A stretch of 64,000 nucleotides of DNA from Jeongeupia sp. USM3 (GTDB taxonomy: Bacteria > Pseudomonadota > Gammaproteobacteria > Burkholderiales > Chitinibacteraceae): assembly GCF_001808185.1 (NCBI RefSeq), contig NZ_CP017668.1, positions 3,534,001-3,598,000 on the forward strand. Reading direction: 5' to 3'. This document shows, piece after piece, positions 49,634 to 59,048 of the stretch; position 1 is the stretch's first letter, and each line of letters begins with the position of its first letter. Both the position numbers and the translations under genes were made by a program. The notes below the pieces were generated by a model. It had not been told where the DNA came from. It worked only from the letters and a program-made list of their open reading frames with translations, and searched no databases.

Positions 49634-50089
49634 ATGCTGGTTGAATGGCACGATGGCCTGTCGGTCGGGATTCAGGAAATCGACGAGCAGCACAAGGTGC
49701 TGGTCGAGCTGCTGAACGCGTTGCACGACGCGATCCGCGAACACCACGGCCGCGAGGCATCGGTGGCGATCCTGGCGCGGCTGGCCGACTACACGCGCAT
49801 CCATTTCACCGTCGAGGAAAGCCTGATGCGCATCCTCGGCTATCCCGAGTACGACGAGCACAAGCAGCACCACGAGTCGCTGATCGCCCAGCTGCATGCC
49901 TTCCAGCAGCGGGTATCCGACGGCGAGGCGATCACGTTCGAGCTGCTGCATTTCCTGCGCAACTGGCTGACCCGGCACATCCAGGAAGGCGATACCCGCT
50001 ATACCGAGTTCTTCCTGTCGCGCGGTGCCCAGCGCAACTGGCAGAAAAAGGGCTGGCTCGACCGCTTCTGGTCGGGTATCGCCGGCTGA
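49634..50089 (+). CDS. Bacteriohemerythrin
   Basis: A 151-residue single-domain hemerythrin. The di-iron ligands are all visible: H20 (IDEQH), H57 and E61 (HFTVEE), H76 and H80 (HKQHH), H115 and D120 (HIQEGD). It starts at ATG 49634, preceded by a perfect GGGGAGAAG ribosome site; the ATG 30 bases earlier is less likely. It binds O2 reversibly, probably for oxygen sensing, storage or supply. Stand-alone gene after tgt, convergent with the next gene. Confidence 0.95.
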   Translation: MLVEWHDGLSVGIQEIDEQHKVLVELLNALHDAIREHHGREASVAILARLADYTRIHFTVEESLMRILGYPEYDEHKQHHESLIAQLHAFQQRVSDGEAITFELLHFLRNWLTRHIQEGDTRYTEFFLSRGAQRNWQKKGWLDRFWSGIAG

Positions 50090-50107
50090 TCGCCCCGTCC
50101 GCGGCCG

Positions 50108-50812
50108 CTAGCGGTGGCTGAGCAGGCCGTTTTCAAAGCGGACCTTGTCGCCCTTCCTGAAGCCGTGGTCGGCGCTGTCGTACTTGACCGTATGCATGGC
50201 GCCGCTGTTGAGCTTGAAACTGACCTGATAGACGGTCTTCTTGCTGACCTGTTTCTGCACCTCGTTGCCAGCGTAGGCACCGCCGGCCGCGCCGGCGACG
50301 GTGGCGATCGTCTTGCCGGTACCGCCGCCGATCTGGTTGCCGAGCAGGCCACCGACGACCGCGCCGCCGATCTTGCCGGTCCAGCCGCCTTCGCCTTCCT
50401 GTTCGACGGTCTGTACCTTGGTCACGACGCCGCACTCGTTGCAGCTGGACGCCGTTGCCCGTTGCGGCACGTTGGCGCTGTCGGTGCGCGGGGCGGCGCT
50501 CGCGAGCTGGCGGTTGCCGGCAATCAGCTCCTTGCAGTCCCTGTTGATCTGGACCTTGCGCACCCCTTTGCTGTAGCAGCCCGGCGTTTCATCGGGTGCG
50601 CGGGGTGTCCGCGCGGTGCCGTGCGCCAGCACGCGGCCGCCGCTTGCGTCGCCGATGCAACTTTTCTGCCCGGCGCTTGCCTTCTCCATGCACGCGGCGA
50701 CACCGTACCGATATTCGGCGCCGGCGGCGGATCCGGCATTCGTCAGACCGCCTGCGTGTGCCCAGCTACCGGCTGTCAGCGCGGCGGCGGCAATCCACTG
50801 TGCAATTCGCAT
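50108..50812 (-). CDS. Exported glycine-zipper (17-kDa antigen-like) protein
   Basis: A 234-residue protein with a signal peptide ending SWAHA. Residues about 20-130 are unassigned, with several Cys. About 142-190 is a glycine zipper of two short membrane-like segments (GKIGGAVVGGLLGNQIGGGTGKTIATVAGAAGGAYAGNEV), as in SlyB/Rick_17kDa proteins. A conserved soluble tail follows (YQVSFKLNSGAMHTVKYDSA). There is no lipobox, so it is not a lipoprotein like SlyB. Probably an envelope protein that inserts into or caps the outer membrane. Function unproven. Confidence 0.82.
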   Translation of the reverse strand: MRIAQWIAAAALTAGSWAHAGGLTNAGSAAGAEYRYGVAACMEKASAGQKSCIGDASGGRVLAHGTARTPRAPDETPGCYSKGVRKVQINRDCKELIAGNRQLASAAPRTDSANVPQRATASSCNECGVVTKVQTVEQEGEGGWTGKIGGAVVGGLLGNQIGGGTGKTIATVAGAAGGAYAGNEVQKQVSKKTVYQVSFKLNSGAMHTVKYDSADHGFRKGDKVRFENGLLSHR

Positions 50813-50956
50813 GGTCGGGGTTTCCGTTTATTGCAGGCACTCTCATTCTAGGGAGTCGCATCCGTCGCCGCGTGAAGGATGTCGGTAGATTTCAGACAGG
50901 GGGCGGGCTAGAATGACCCGCTTCGTTTTTTGCCACTCTCAATAAAGGCCCGATCG

Positions 50957-51280
50957 ATGTTTATCGCTCCCGCTTACGCCGCCGACGCGGTGCCCGCCGC
51001 TGCCGGCTTCATGCAGTTCCTGCCGATGGTCGTGATCTTCGTGCTGTTCTACTTCCTGCTGATCCGTCCGCAGCAGAAGCGTGCCAAGGAACAGCGGGCA
51101 ATGCTCGACGCACTGCAAAAGGGCGACGAAGTCGTCACCAGCGGCGGTACCCTGGGTCGCATCGTCAAGGTCAGCGAGCAGTACATCACGCTCGAACTGG
51201 CGGACAACGTCGAAATCCTGGTGCAACGCGGCTCGGTGTCGCAGCGCCTGGAAAAAGGCACGATCAAGAACAACAAGTAA
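50957..51280 (+). CDS. yajC: Preprotein translocase subunit YajC
   Basis: A 107-residue protein with one N-terminal membrane helix (about 20-38, FLPMVVIFVLFYFLLIRPQQKR) and the cytoplasmic YajC domain (VVTSGGTLGRIVKVSEQYITLEL). It associates with SecDF and SecYEG. I use ATG 50957; an upstream in-frame start adds nine residues. First gene of yajC-secD-secF. Confidence 0.95.
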   Translation: MFIAPAYAADAVPAAAGFMQFLPMVVIFVLFYFLLIRPQQKRAKEQRAMLDALQKGDEVVTSGGTLGRIVKVSEQYITLELADNVEILVQRGSVSQRLEKGTIKNNK

Positions 51281-51287
51281 TCGCAAC

Positions 51288-51307
51288 GGGGCGGCACTGG
51301 CCGCCCC
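51288..51307 (+). other. Hairpin between yajC and secD
   Basis: GGGGCGGC/GCCGCCCC with an ACTG tetraloop, eight bases past the yajC stop, followed by GGCGCGTTTTCC. It could act as a weak attenuator; genes on both sides are expected to be cotranscribed. Confidence 0.45.
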
Positions 51308-51358
51308 GGCGCGTTTTCCGGCCTGCAATGCAGGCCTTCCCGGTTTTAAGGGCATGCA

Positions 51359-53218
51359 ATGAACCGCTACCCGTTGTGGAAATTCGTATTGATCGCCGTG
51401 GCGCTGGTCGCGGCGTTCTTCTATACGCTGCCGAACTTCTTCGGTGAAAGCCCGGCCGTGCAGATCTCGAGCGCACGCACGATGATCAAGGTCGACACGT
51501 CGACGCGCGACCGTGCCGTGGCCGCCATCAAACAGGCCGGCCTGAATCCGGAAGACGTGCTGTTCGACGGTTCGTCGGTCAAGCTGCGCTTCAAGGACAT
51601 CGACGCCCAGCTCAAGGCCAAGGATGCGCTGGCTTCGGCGCTCGGCGACGATTACGTCGTCGCGCTGAACCTGCTGCCGCAGACGCCGGCCTGGCTGCAG
51701 GCCATCGGTGCCAAGCCGATGTTCCTCGGCCTCGACCTGCGCGGCGGCGTGCACTTCCTGCTCGAAGTCGACATGAAGGCCGCCGTCGACAAGGCGCTCG
51801 AGAAGACCGCCGGCGACATCCGTCGCGAACTCAAGGACAAGAAGATCCGCTACGGTGCGGTGGTTCGCGGCCGCGACAGCGTCGAAATCCAGTTGCGCGA
51901 CGCCGAAACCGTCGACGCCACGCTGCCGGTCGTCGCCAAGCTGCTGCCAAACCTGCAGGTGAAGCCGGTCAAGGGCGACAGCAACAAGATCGTCGTCAGC
52001 TATCCGCAGGCGGCGATGCAAAAGCTGTCCGAAGACGCGGTCAAGCAGAACATCACCACGCTGCACAACCGCGTGAACGAACTCGGCGTGGCCGAACCGA
52101 TCATCCAGCAGCAGGGCGCCGGCCGTATCGTCGTCGAGCTGCCGGGCATCCAGGACACCGCCAAGGCCAAGGACATCCTCGGCCGCACCGCAACGCTGGA
52201 AGTGCGTCTGGTCGACGATGATCCGGCCAACCTGCAGGCGGCGATCGCCGGCAACGTGCCGGTCGGTACCGAGCTGATGACCGAGCGTCGCGGCAGCGAC
52301 GGCCAGAGCGTGCCGATCCTGGTGAAGAAGGAAGTCGAGCTGACCGGCGACAATATCAACGACGCGCAGGCGGGTTTCGACGAGCGCAACGATGCGTCGG
52401 TGAACATCAACCTCGATTCGACCGGCGCGACGATCTTCAAGGATCTGAGCCGCGAGAACATCGGCAAGCGCATCGCGATGATCCTGGTCGAGAAGGGCAA
52501 GGGCGAAGTCGTCACCGCGCCGGTGGTCCGTACCGAGATCGGCGGCGGCCGCGTGCAGATTTCCGGCTCGATGGGCGTTGCCGAGGCCAACGATACCGCG
52601 CTGCTGCTGCGCGCCGGTTCGCTGGCCGCGCCGATGAACATCGCCGAGGAACGCACGATCGGCCCGAGCCTGGGCAAGGACAACATCAAGAAGGGCTTCG
52701 ATTCGACGCTGTACGGCTTTGCCGCGATCGCGATCTTCATGGTGATCTACTACCGCACCTTCGGTCTGGTGTCGGCGGTTTCGCTCGGCGGCAACCTCTT
52801 GCTGCTGGTTGCGCTGCTGTCGGCGATCGGCATCACGCTGACCTTGCCGGGCATCGCGGCGATTGCGCTGACGCTGGGTATGGCGATCGACTCGAACGTG
52901 CTGATCAACGAGCGGATCCGCGAGGAGCTGCGCAACGGCATGACGCCGCAGGCGGCGATCTCGAACGGCTACAGCCACGCCTGGGCGACGATTCTCGACT
53001 CGAACGTCACGACCTTGATCGCCGGCATCGCGCTGCTGATCTTCGGCTCGGGCGCGATCCGCGGCTTTGCCGTGGTTCACTGCCTCGGCATCCTCACGTC
53101 GATGTTCAGCGCGGTCGTCGTGTCGCGCGGCATCATCAACCTGATTTACGGCTACCGCCGCCGCCTGACTACGCTGTCGATCGGCCAGGTGTGGGTGCCG
53201 GACCAGAAGAAAGCATAA
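51359..53218 (+). CDS. secD: Protein translocase subunit SecD
   Basis: A 619-residue SecD, normal length. N-terminal membrane helix, the D1 signature LGLDLRGGVHFLLEVDM, the periplasmic P1 domain (TLHNRVNELGVAEPIIQQQG), and five C-terminal helices with D5/D6 motifs (GMAIDSNVLINERIREEL). It uses the proton gradient to pull exported proteins across the inner membrane. Twelve bases separate it from secF. Confidence 0.98.
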   Translation: MNRYPLWKFVLIAVALVAAFFYTLPNFFGESPAVQISSARTMIKVDTSTRDRAVAAIKQAGLNPEDVLFDGSSVKLRFKDIDAQLKAKDALASALGDDYVVALNLLPQTPAWLQAIGAKPMFLGLDLRGGVHFLLEVDMKAAVDKALEKTAGDIRRELKDKKIRYGAVVRGRDSVEIQLRDAETVDATLPVVAKLLPNLQVKPVKGDSNKIVVSYPQAAMQKLSEDAVKQNITTLHNRVNELGVAEPIIQQQGAGRIVVELPGIQDTAKAKDILGRTATLEVRLVDDDPANLQAAIAGNVPVGTELMTERRGSDGQSVPILVKKEVELTGDNINDAQAGFDERNDASVNINLDSTGATIFKDLSRENIGKRIAMILVEKGKGEVVTAPVVRTEIGGGRVQISGSMGVAEANDTALLLRAGSLAAPMNIAEERTIGPSLGKDNIKKGFDSTLYGFAAIAIFMVIYYRTFGLVSAVSLGGNLLLLVALLSAIGITLTLPGIAAIALTLGMAIDSNVLINERIREELRNGMTPQAAISNGYSHAWATILDSNVTTLIAGIALLIFGSGAIRGFAVVHCLGILTSMFSAVVVSRGIINLIYGYRRRLTTLSIGQVWVPDQKKA

Positions 53219-53230
53219 GGGCGGCTCAAG

Positions 53231-54166
53231 ATGGAATTCTTCCGTATCAAGCACGACATCCCGTTCATGAGCTACGGCAAGCTCACGACGGCGATCTCGC
53301 TGCTCACCTTCGTGGCCGCGGTGTTCTTCCTCGTGGTCAAGGGGCTGAACTTCGGCGTCGAGTTCACCGGCGGCACCGTGATGGAGCTGCGTTACCAGCA
53401 GTCCGCCGACCTGAACCAGATCCGTACCCAGGTCGAGCACCTGAAGTACGGCGAGGCGCAGATCCAGTCGCTGGGCACTACGCGTGACGTGATGGTGCGT
53501 CTGCCGAACATCAAGGACAAGACCAGCGCGCAGTTGTCGAACGAGGTGATGACGGTACTCAAGACCGCGCGTCCCGATGTCGAGCTGCGCAAGGTCGAGT
53601 TCATCGGCCCGTCGGTCGGCGAGGAACTGGTCACGCACGGCCTGACCGCGATCACGCTGGTCTGCCTCGGCATCATTGCCTATCTGGCGATCCGCTTCGA
53701 ATGGCGCTTCGCGGTGTCGGCGGTGATCGCCAACATGCACGACGTGGTGATCATCCTCGGCTGCTTCGCGCTGTTCCAGTGGGAGTTCAACCTGACGGTG
53801 CTCGCCGGCGTGCTGGCGGTGCTCGGTTATTCGGTCAACGAATCGGTCGTCGTGTTCGACCGGATCCGCGAGAACTTCCGCTCGCCGAAGATGCGCGGCA
53901 AGACCGTGCCGCAGGTGATCGACAATGCGATCACCGCGACGATGAGCCGGACCATCATCACCCACGGCTCGACCGAGGCGATGGTGCTGTCGATGCTGGT
54001 CTTCGGCGGCGCGGCGCTGCATGGCTTCTCGATGGCGCTGACGATCGGCATCCTGTTCGGTATCTATTCGTCGGTGCTGGTCGCGTCGCCGCTGCTGCTG
54101 ATGTTCGGCGTCACGCGCGAGAACATGATCAAGCCGGTGAAGATCAAGGAAGAAGCGGTGGTCTGA
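53231..54166 (+). CDS. secF: Protein translocase subunit SecF
   Basis: A 311-residue SecF with six membrane helices, the D1 motif GVEFTGGTVMELRY, and the D4-D6 region SVNESVVVFDRIREN and SRTIITHGSTEA. It partners SecD in proton-driven protein export. Last gene of the sec cluster; a terminator lies between it and dedA. Confidence 0.98.
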   Translation: MEFFRIKHDIPFMSYGKLTTAISLLTFVAAVFFLVVKGLNFGVEFTGGTVMELRYQQSADLNQIRTQVEHLKYGEAQIQSLGTTRDVMVRLPNIKDKTSAQLSNEVMTVLKTARPDVELRKVEFIGPSVGEELVTHGLTAITLVCLGIIAYLAIRFEWRFAVSAVIANMHDVVIILGCFALFQWEFNLTVLAGVLAVLGYSVNESVVVFDRIRENFRSPKMRGKTVPQVIDNAITATMSRTIITHGSTEAMVLSMLVFGGAALHGFSMALTIGILFGIYSSVLVASPLLLMFGVTRENMIKPVKIKEEAVV

Positions 54167-54201
54167 TCGCGGTTTTATGCGCAGTACATGAACCATTCCT
54201 T

Positions 54202-54234
54202 CGCCGGCGAGTCCATCGCCGGCGTTTTCTTGTT
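54202..54234 (+). terminator. Rho-independent terminator after secF
   Basis: CGCCGGCG (54202-54209) and its repeat at 54217-54224 form a perfect stem with a seven-base loop, followed by TTTTCTTGTT, 36 bases past the secF stop. Confidence 0.8.
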
Positions 54235-54257
54235 CAAGCGGTATCAAAAGGATTGTG

Positions 54258-54899
54258 ATGGAATTCAACCCGATCGACGTCTTCCTGCATCTCGACGTCT
54301 ACCTTGCCCAATTGGTGAACCTGTACGGCCCGTGGGTGTACGCGATCCTGTTTGCGGTGATCTTCTGCGAAACCGGGCTGATCGTGACACCGTTCCTGCC
54401 CGGCGATTCGCTGCTGTTCATTGCCGGCATGATCGCCGGAGCGGGGCACATGAACGTGCACCTGCTGGTGGTGCTGCTGTTCATTGCCGCGGTTGCCGGC
54501 GATGCGGTCAACTATCTGATCGGCCGCTACTTCGGCCACAAGCTGTTCGCGAATCCGGATTCGAAGATCTTCCGCCGCGACCACCTCGAAAAAACCCACG
54601 CGTTCTACGAGCGCCACGGCGGCAAGACGATCATTCTGGCGCGCTTCGTGCCCATCGTCCGGACCTTTGCGCCCTTCGTCGCCGGCATGGCGGAGATGGC
54701 CTACAGGCGATTCGTGATGTTCAATATCGTCGGCGCGGCGATCTGGGTCGTCTCGCTGCTGTACGCCGGCTATTTCTTCGGCGGCATCACCTTCATCAAG
54801 CAGAACATCGGCCTGATCGCCATCGGCATCGTGCTGCTGTCGGTGCTGCCGATCATGTTCGAGGCGCTGCGCCACAAGCTGAGCAAGAAGGCGGCATGA
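54258..54899 (+). CDS. DedA family membrane protein
   Basis: A 213-residue multi-span protein. The family motifs ETGLIVTPFLPGDSLLFIAG (two re-entrant helices with the acidic and Pro/Gly residues) and GKTIILARFVPIVRTFAPFVAGM are clear. DedA proteins support membrane potential and recycle polyprenyl-phosphate or flip lipids. I use ATG 54258 because AAGGA lies upstream; GTG 54255 is possible. Its stop overlaps the bioC start (ATGA), so the two are coupled. Confidence 0.95.
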   Translation: MEFNPIDVFLHLDVYLAQLVNLYGPWVYAILFAVIFCETGLIVTPFLPGDSLLFIAGMIAGAGHMNVHLLVVLLFIAAVAGDAVNYLIGRYFGHKLFANPDSKIFRRDHLEKTHAFYERHGGKTIILARFVPIVRTFAPFVAGMAEMAYRRFVMFNIVGAAIWVVSLLYAGYFFGGITFIKQNIGLIAIGIVLLSVLPIMFEALRHKLSKKAA

Positions 54900-55792
54900 G
54901 CGAGGCGTTCTACACCGACAAGGCGGCGATCCGCGCCAGCTTCGACGCTGCGGCGCAGAGCTACGACGCCGCCGCGGTGCTGCAGCGCGAAGTGGCCGAC
55001 CGGATGGCCGAGCGGCTCGATCTGGTGAGGGTGCGCCCCGGGCGCATGCTCGACGCCGGTTGCGGCACCGGTTACATGGGCAAGGCGCTGCTGGCGCGCT
55101 ATCCGGATGCGCAGCTGCTCGAGCTCGACCTGGCGCCGGCGATGCTGCGGATCGCGCGCGATCGCCATGCCGCCGGCGGGCTGAAGAAGCTGCTGGCCCG
55201 TTTCGAGCGCAGCCGGGCGGTTCAGGTCTGCGGCGATATCGAGATGCTGCCGCTCGCCGACGCGTCGGTCGACCTGATCTGGTCGAATCTGGCGATCCAG
55301 TGGTGCAACACGCCCGACGCGGCGTTCGGCGAGTTCCTGCGCGTGCTCCGGCCGGGTGGCCTGCTGATGTTCTCGACGCTGGGGCCCGACACGCTGAAGG
55401 AGCTGCGCGCGGCGTTCGACGGCATCGACGGCTACAACCACGTCAACCGCTTCATCGACATGCACGATCTCGGCGATGCGCTGTCGCACAGCGGCTTTTC
55501 GACGCCGGTGATGGACATGGAAACGCTGACGATGACCTATCCGGACGTGAAGAGCGTAATGCAGGACCTCAAGGGCATCGGCGCGCACAACGTCACCGAA
55601 GGCCGGCGGCGCGGCATGATGGGCAAGGCGGCGTGGCAAAGGGTGACGAGCCAGTACGACGCCTTCCGCCGCGACGGCGTGCTGCCGTGCAGCTACGAGG
55701 TCGTCTACGGTCATGCGTGGAAGCCCGAACACGCGCCGAAAGCCCGTGCCGACGGCGCGCAGGTGATCGAATTCCGGCCGCGGCCGCGCTGA
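54896..55792 (+). CDS. bioC: Malonyl-ACP O-methyltransferase BioC
   Basis: A 298-residue SAM-dependent methyltransferase with motif I LDAGCGTGYMGKAL and the BioC hallmarks WSNLAIQWCNTP, STLGPDTLKELRAAF, DMHDLGDAL and the C-terminal ITYPDVKSVMQDLKGIGAHNV-like segment. It methylates malonyl-ACP to open biotin synthesis through fatty-acid enzymes. No other bio gene is nearby. Translation appears coupled to dedA (four-base overlap). Confidence 0.93.
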   Translation: MSEAFYTDKAAIRASFDAAAQSYDAAAVLQREVADRMAERLDLVRVRPGRMLDAGCGTGYMGKALLARYPDAQLLELDLAPAMLRIARDRHAAGGLKKLLARFERSRAVQVCGDIEMLPLADASVDLIWSNLAIQWCNTPDAAFGEFLRVLRPGGLLMFSTLGPDTLKELRAAFDGIDGYNHVNRFIDMHDLGDALSHSGFSTPVMDMETLTMTYPDVKSVMQDLKGIGAHNVTEGRRRGMMGKAAWQRVTSQYDAFRRDGVLPCSYEVVYGHAWKPEHAPKARADGAQVIEFRPRPR

Positions 55793-55832
55793 AGCCTAGA
55801 CTGGCCATATCGCTCCCGGGATTGGCGCCGCG

Positions 55833-56420
55833 ATGAACTACCTTGCTCATGCACTGCTCGCCGGCCCGGCACCGGCCGACCGCGCCGGCGGTGTCGCCGG
55901 CGATTTCGTCAAGGGATTGCTGCCGGGAGCGCTGCCGGCCGATCTGGCCGCCGGCGTCGCGCTGCATCGCGAAATCGACGCCTATGCCGACCTGCATCCG
56001 GCGTTCGCCGCCAGCCGTGCGCGCGTGAGCCCGCTGCGGCGGCGTTACGGCGGCATCATGGTCGACCTGTTCTACGATCATCTGCTTGCGACCCACTGGG
56101 CGTTGTTCTCGCCCGACGTGGCGCTGCCGCAGTTCACCGCCCGGCTGTACGCCGAGCTGGCCGCGCAGCCGGCGCTGCCTGCCGCATTTGCCTCGGTGCT
56201 GCCGAAAATGGCGCAGACCGACTGGCTGGCGTCGTACCGCGACGTCGGCAATGTCGCGCTGGCGCTCGACCGGATGGCCGCGTACCGGATCCGGCGCGAC
56301 AATCCGCTGGCCGGCGCCGCCGGTGAGCTGCTCGATCACTACGCCGGCTTCGAGGCCGATTTCCTTGCCTTCATGCCCGATGCGCTGGCTTATGCACGGC
56401 AGGTACGGCTGAGCCGCTGA
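55833..56420 (+). CDS. acpH: ACP phosphodiesterase
   Basis: A 195-residue DUF479/AcpH family protein starting MNYLAHALLAGPAPADRAGG, with GDFVKGLLPG and HREIDAYADLHP and the metal-site segment VDLFYDHLLATHW. AcpH removes phosphopantetheine from acyl carrier protein, giving apo-ACP. It lies 40 bases after bioC, which acts on malonyl-ACP, so both touch ACP. Convergent with the DUF1615 gene. Confidence 0.9.
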   Translation: MNYLAHALLAGPAPADRAGGVAGDFVKGLLPGALPADLAAGVALHREIDAYADLHPAFAASRARVSPLRRRYGGIMVDLFYDHLLATHWALFSPDVALPQFTARLYAELAAQPALPAAFASVLPKMAQTDWLASYRDVGNVALALDRMAAYRIRRDNPLAGAAGELLDHYAGFEADFLAFMPDALAYARQVRLSR

Positions 56421-56468
56421 AACCCGCCGCGCACGCCGCACATCGCGGCCTGCAGGGCGGGGCGTCTG

Positions 56469-57728
56469 CTACTTGGCCCGCGCCAGGCAGGTCTGGTAGC
56501 GCCAGTCGACACGCTTGGCGAACCATTCGGTCGTCAGCTTGCGGGTGATCTTCGGGCTGATCAGCCGGATCTGCGGCATCGCGACGCGCGGCATCGGCTT
56601 GCCGTTCTTCGCATCGGCGAGTGCGAACACCTTCTTGTACAGCGCGGTCTGGCCGAAGCCGACGAGCTTCTCGCTCGTCAGATCGCGGCGGATCGCGTCG
56701 CGGCTCATGCCGATCTGTCCGGAGATCGACGCCAGCGCTTCCTCGATGTCGCTCGGTTTTGCCGCCGGCCGGCCGTTCTGGTAGCTGAGCAGGTCGCCGT
56801 CGAGGTCGAGCTGCCTGCCGGTCAGCTTGGCGATCGCCGCCTGGAACGCCGCGTTGCGGCTGGCGTAGCGGCCGGCGTTGAAGTCGGCGAAGCGGTAGAT
56901 CATGTCGTCGTACGGCGCCGGGTACTGCAGCAGGATCGCGATGCCGAAATAGGTGCCGCCGCGCCGCGTGAACACCGTGTCGCGGATGCTGCTGCTGCGC
57001 GGATACGGGTAGGGCCAGGCGCGCACGTGCGCCTCGGCAAAGGCGACGCTGACCTGCATCGGCCCGCCGGTGCGGATCGGATTGTTCATGTTGAGCGGCA
57101 GACCCAGGCGCGCGGCATCGGCCGAAAGGTCCTCGAAGACCGCGTTCATCTCGCGTTCGGTGCGCAGACTGTCGATGCGCGACTTGTAGCTCTCGCCGTT
57201 CGGCGACGTTTTCAGAAAAGCGGTTTTTACCGCGATCAGCGGCACGTGCTTGGCGGCGGCCTTCTCGCCGATCTTGTTCCAGACCATGGTCGGCAGCCCG
57301 GGAACGCTCGGGTCGCCCTGCCAGCTCGACTCCTGCTCGATCACCGCCGCGGCGGCGCAGAAGTATTCGGGGGTGTACGGAATCTTCAGCGCGGCGAAGG
57401 CGTCGACGATGTCGGCGTTCCAGCCGGCGCGATCGGGCATCTTGGCCGGCAGCAGCCGGTTCAGCAGCGACTTGGCCTCGGCGTGGCTGAGCCCTGCCGG
57501 CTTGGCCGGCGGCGGCGGCTCGATGACGACCGGTGCGCTGGCCATCGGCACCGAGACCGGTGCGCTGGCGGTTTCGACCGGCGTCGTCACCGCTGCCTCG
57601 GCCGCGACGGCGGCTGGTGCGCTGGCGACCGGTGGTGTGACGGCCGGTGGCGGCGGGCTGGCGCAGGCGGTGAGCAGGGCAAGCGGCAACAGACGGGCGA
57701 GCGGGCGGACGAGCGATTCGGGCTTCAC
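56469..57728 (-). CDS. DUF1615 lipoprotein
   Basis: A 419-residue lipoprotein: signal peptide with lipobox LLTAC (Cys22), then a Pro/Ala/Val-rich low-complexity linker (about 24-78) and a globular domain (about 80-419). That domain carries the DUF1615 signatures NADIVDAFAALKIPYTPEYFCAAAAVIEQESSWQGDP and NMNNPIRTGGPMQVSVAFAEAH. EQESSWQGDP resembles the catalytic Glu region of lysozyme-like (SLT) folds, so a cell-wall role is possible. Convergent with acpH. Confidence 0.88.
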   Translation of the reverse strand: MKPESLVRPLARLLPLALLTACASPPPPAVTPPVASAPAAVAAEAAVTTPVETASAPVSVPMASAPVVIEPPPPAKPAGLSHAEAKSLLNRLLPAKMPDRAGWNADIVDAFAALKIPYTPEYFCAAAAVIEQESSWQGDPSVPGLPTMVWNKIGEKAAAKHVPLIAVKTAFLKTSPNGESYKSRIDSLRTEREMNAVFEDLSADAARLGLPLNMNNPIRTGGPMQVSVAFAEAHVRAWPYPYPRSSSIRDTVFTRRGGTYFGIAILLQYPAPYDDMIYRFADFNAGRYASRNAAFQAAIAKLTGRQLDLDGDLLSYQNGRPAAKPSDIEEALASISGQIGMSRDAIRRDLTSEKLVGFGQTALYKKVFALADAKNGKPMPRVAMPQIRLISPKITRKLTTEWFAKRVDWRYQTCLARAK

Positions 57729-57795
57729 GGCAGCAGGGCGGGATCGGGAAAAATGCCAGCTTACAGGCTAGTCCCGGCGCGGTCATGCGGCGCGG

Positions 57796-58932
57796 TCATT
57801 TCCACGCGCTGCCGACCTGGATGTAGAACGCGTGCTCGCCATCGGGGCCCCAGCCGAAGTCGAGGCCGACCGCCATGCCGAGTTGCTTGGCAATCAGGTA
57901 GCGGAAGCCGGTGCCGTAACCGTAGACCGTCTGCGCGTCGTCGAAATCGCGCCAGTTGCCCCAGGCCTTGCCGACACCGCCGAAGGCCAGCAGCGACCAG
58001 CGTGGCGTGACGTCCCAGCGCAGTTCAAGCTCGGTTGCGACGGTGTTCTTGTCCTGGTAGCGGCCCTTCTCGACGCCGCGCAGGTCCACATAGGGCTGCA
58101 GGTAGAAGGGGTAGTCACCGGTGATCGTGTCGCCGTCGACGCGCAGTCCGAGCGTCCAGGCCTTGGCCAGCGGCAGCCATGTGTAGGCGCGCGCGCCGTA
58201 GCTTTCGAATTCGCTGCTGCTGCCGAGCCAGTCGCGCGCAGCCTGCAGCTCGACCTCCATATAACTGCCGTGGCGCGGATAGAAGATGTTGTCGCGGCTG
58301 TCGTAGTCGATCACGAGGCCGGCCATGCCGATGCGCCGGCTGGCGTCGAAGTCGCCGAGCTCGGCCGCCTTGTTGTCACCGAAGCCGACATCGCTGCTGA
58401 AGTAGACATAGCGCGGACCGGCGAACCAGTCGCTGTCGCCGAGGCGGAACAGGAACTGCTGGAGCAGGAAGTCGCCGTCGAGCGTATAGCTGCGCGCCTG
58501 ATTGAGCGCGCCGTAATAATCAAGGTTGAGCGAGGTCTTGCCGATGGCGCCCAGGTAGCGGTAGCGGTCGCCGTCGATGGGCTGGAAATGGAAAGCCGCA
58601 CCGAGCCAGCTGCCATTCTGCGTACCGAAGCCGCCGAGGCCGCTGATCGTCGGCGGCATTTTCCGGCCCGATTCCTCCATGCCTTTGGCCGCGGCTTCGG
58701 CGAAGGACTGGCGGAAATACAGCAGCATCGCTCCGCCGCCGTAGCCGATCGCCGGTTCGGTGATGAGGATGGGAACCGGGAAGATGCCCTTGTGGTGGAG
58801 CAGGTAGTCGCTCAGGTCGATCGCGCCGTCGTCCGGGTCGCGATAGCTCGGCGTGTCGTCGGCGTGGGCGGGCAAGGCCATTGCGAGCACGGCGGCGAGC
58901 AGCAGGGAATGGCAGAATTGGCGAATTGGCAT
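57796..58932 (-). CDS. Omp85-like surface antigen (beta-barrel) outer-membrane protein
   Basis: A 378-residue protein from ATG 58932 with a signal peptide ending ALPAHA. The C-terminal barrel shows the bacterial surface antigen (D15) signature DSRDNIFYPRHGSYMEVELQ, with alternating hydrophobic strands to the end (AFYIQVGSAWK). It lacks POTRA domains. The stretch AIDLSDYLLHHKGIFPVPILITEPAIGYGGGAML is common to stand-alone members. Possible role: an outer-membrane pore or lipid-associated protein; substrate unknown. Confidence 0.85.
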   Translation of the reverse strand: MPIRQFCHSLLLAAVLAMALPAHADDTPSYRDPDDGAIDLSDYLLHHKGIFPVPILITEPAIGYGGGAMLLYFRQSFAEAAAKGMEESGRKMPPTISGLGGFGTQNGSWLGAAFHFQPIDGDRYRYLGAIGKTSLNLDYYGALNQARSYTLDGDFLLQQFLFRLGDSDWFAGPRYVYFSSDVGFGDNKAAELGDFDASRRIGMAGLVIDYDSRDNIFYPRHGSYMEVELQAARDWLGSSSEFESYGARAYTWLPLAKAWTLGLRVDGDTITGDYPFYLQPYVDLRGVEKGRYQDKNTVATELELRWDVTPRWSLLAFGGVGKAWGNWRDFDDAQTVYGYGTGFRYLIAKQLGMAVGLDFGWGPDGEHAFYIQVGSAWK

Positions 58933-59048
58933 GGCGCGGCCTGTCTGGGCGTGAGCGTGGATTGTACGACCGGAACGCGGCGACGCACCGCCAAGGTGCG
59001 CGCGGCGTTGCGGCAATACCCCCAGTTTGAATGGAGCCAGGAGAACCG

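Noticed and set aside
50939..54268. A 1109-codon open frame on the minus strand opposite yajC-secD-secF
   Set aside because: It is the mirror of strongly coding genes in G+C-rich DNA; composition is His/Arg/Asp-rich with no domain, and secD/secF motifs are intact on the plus strand.
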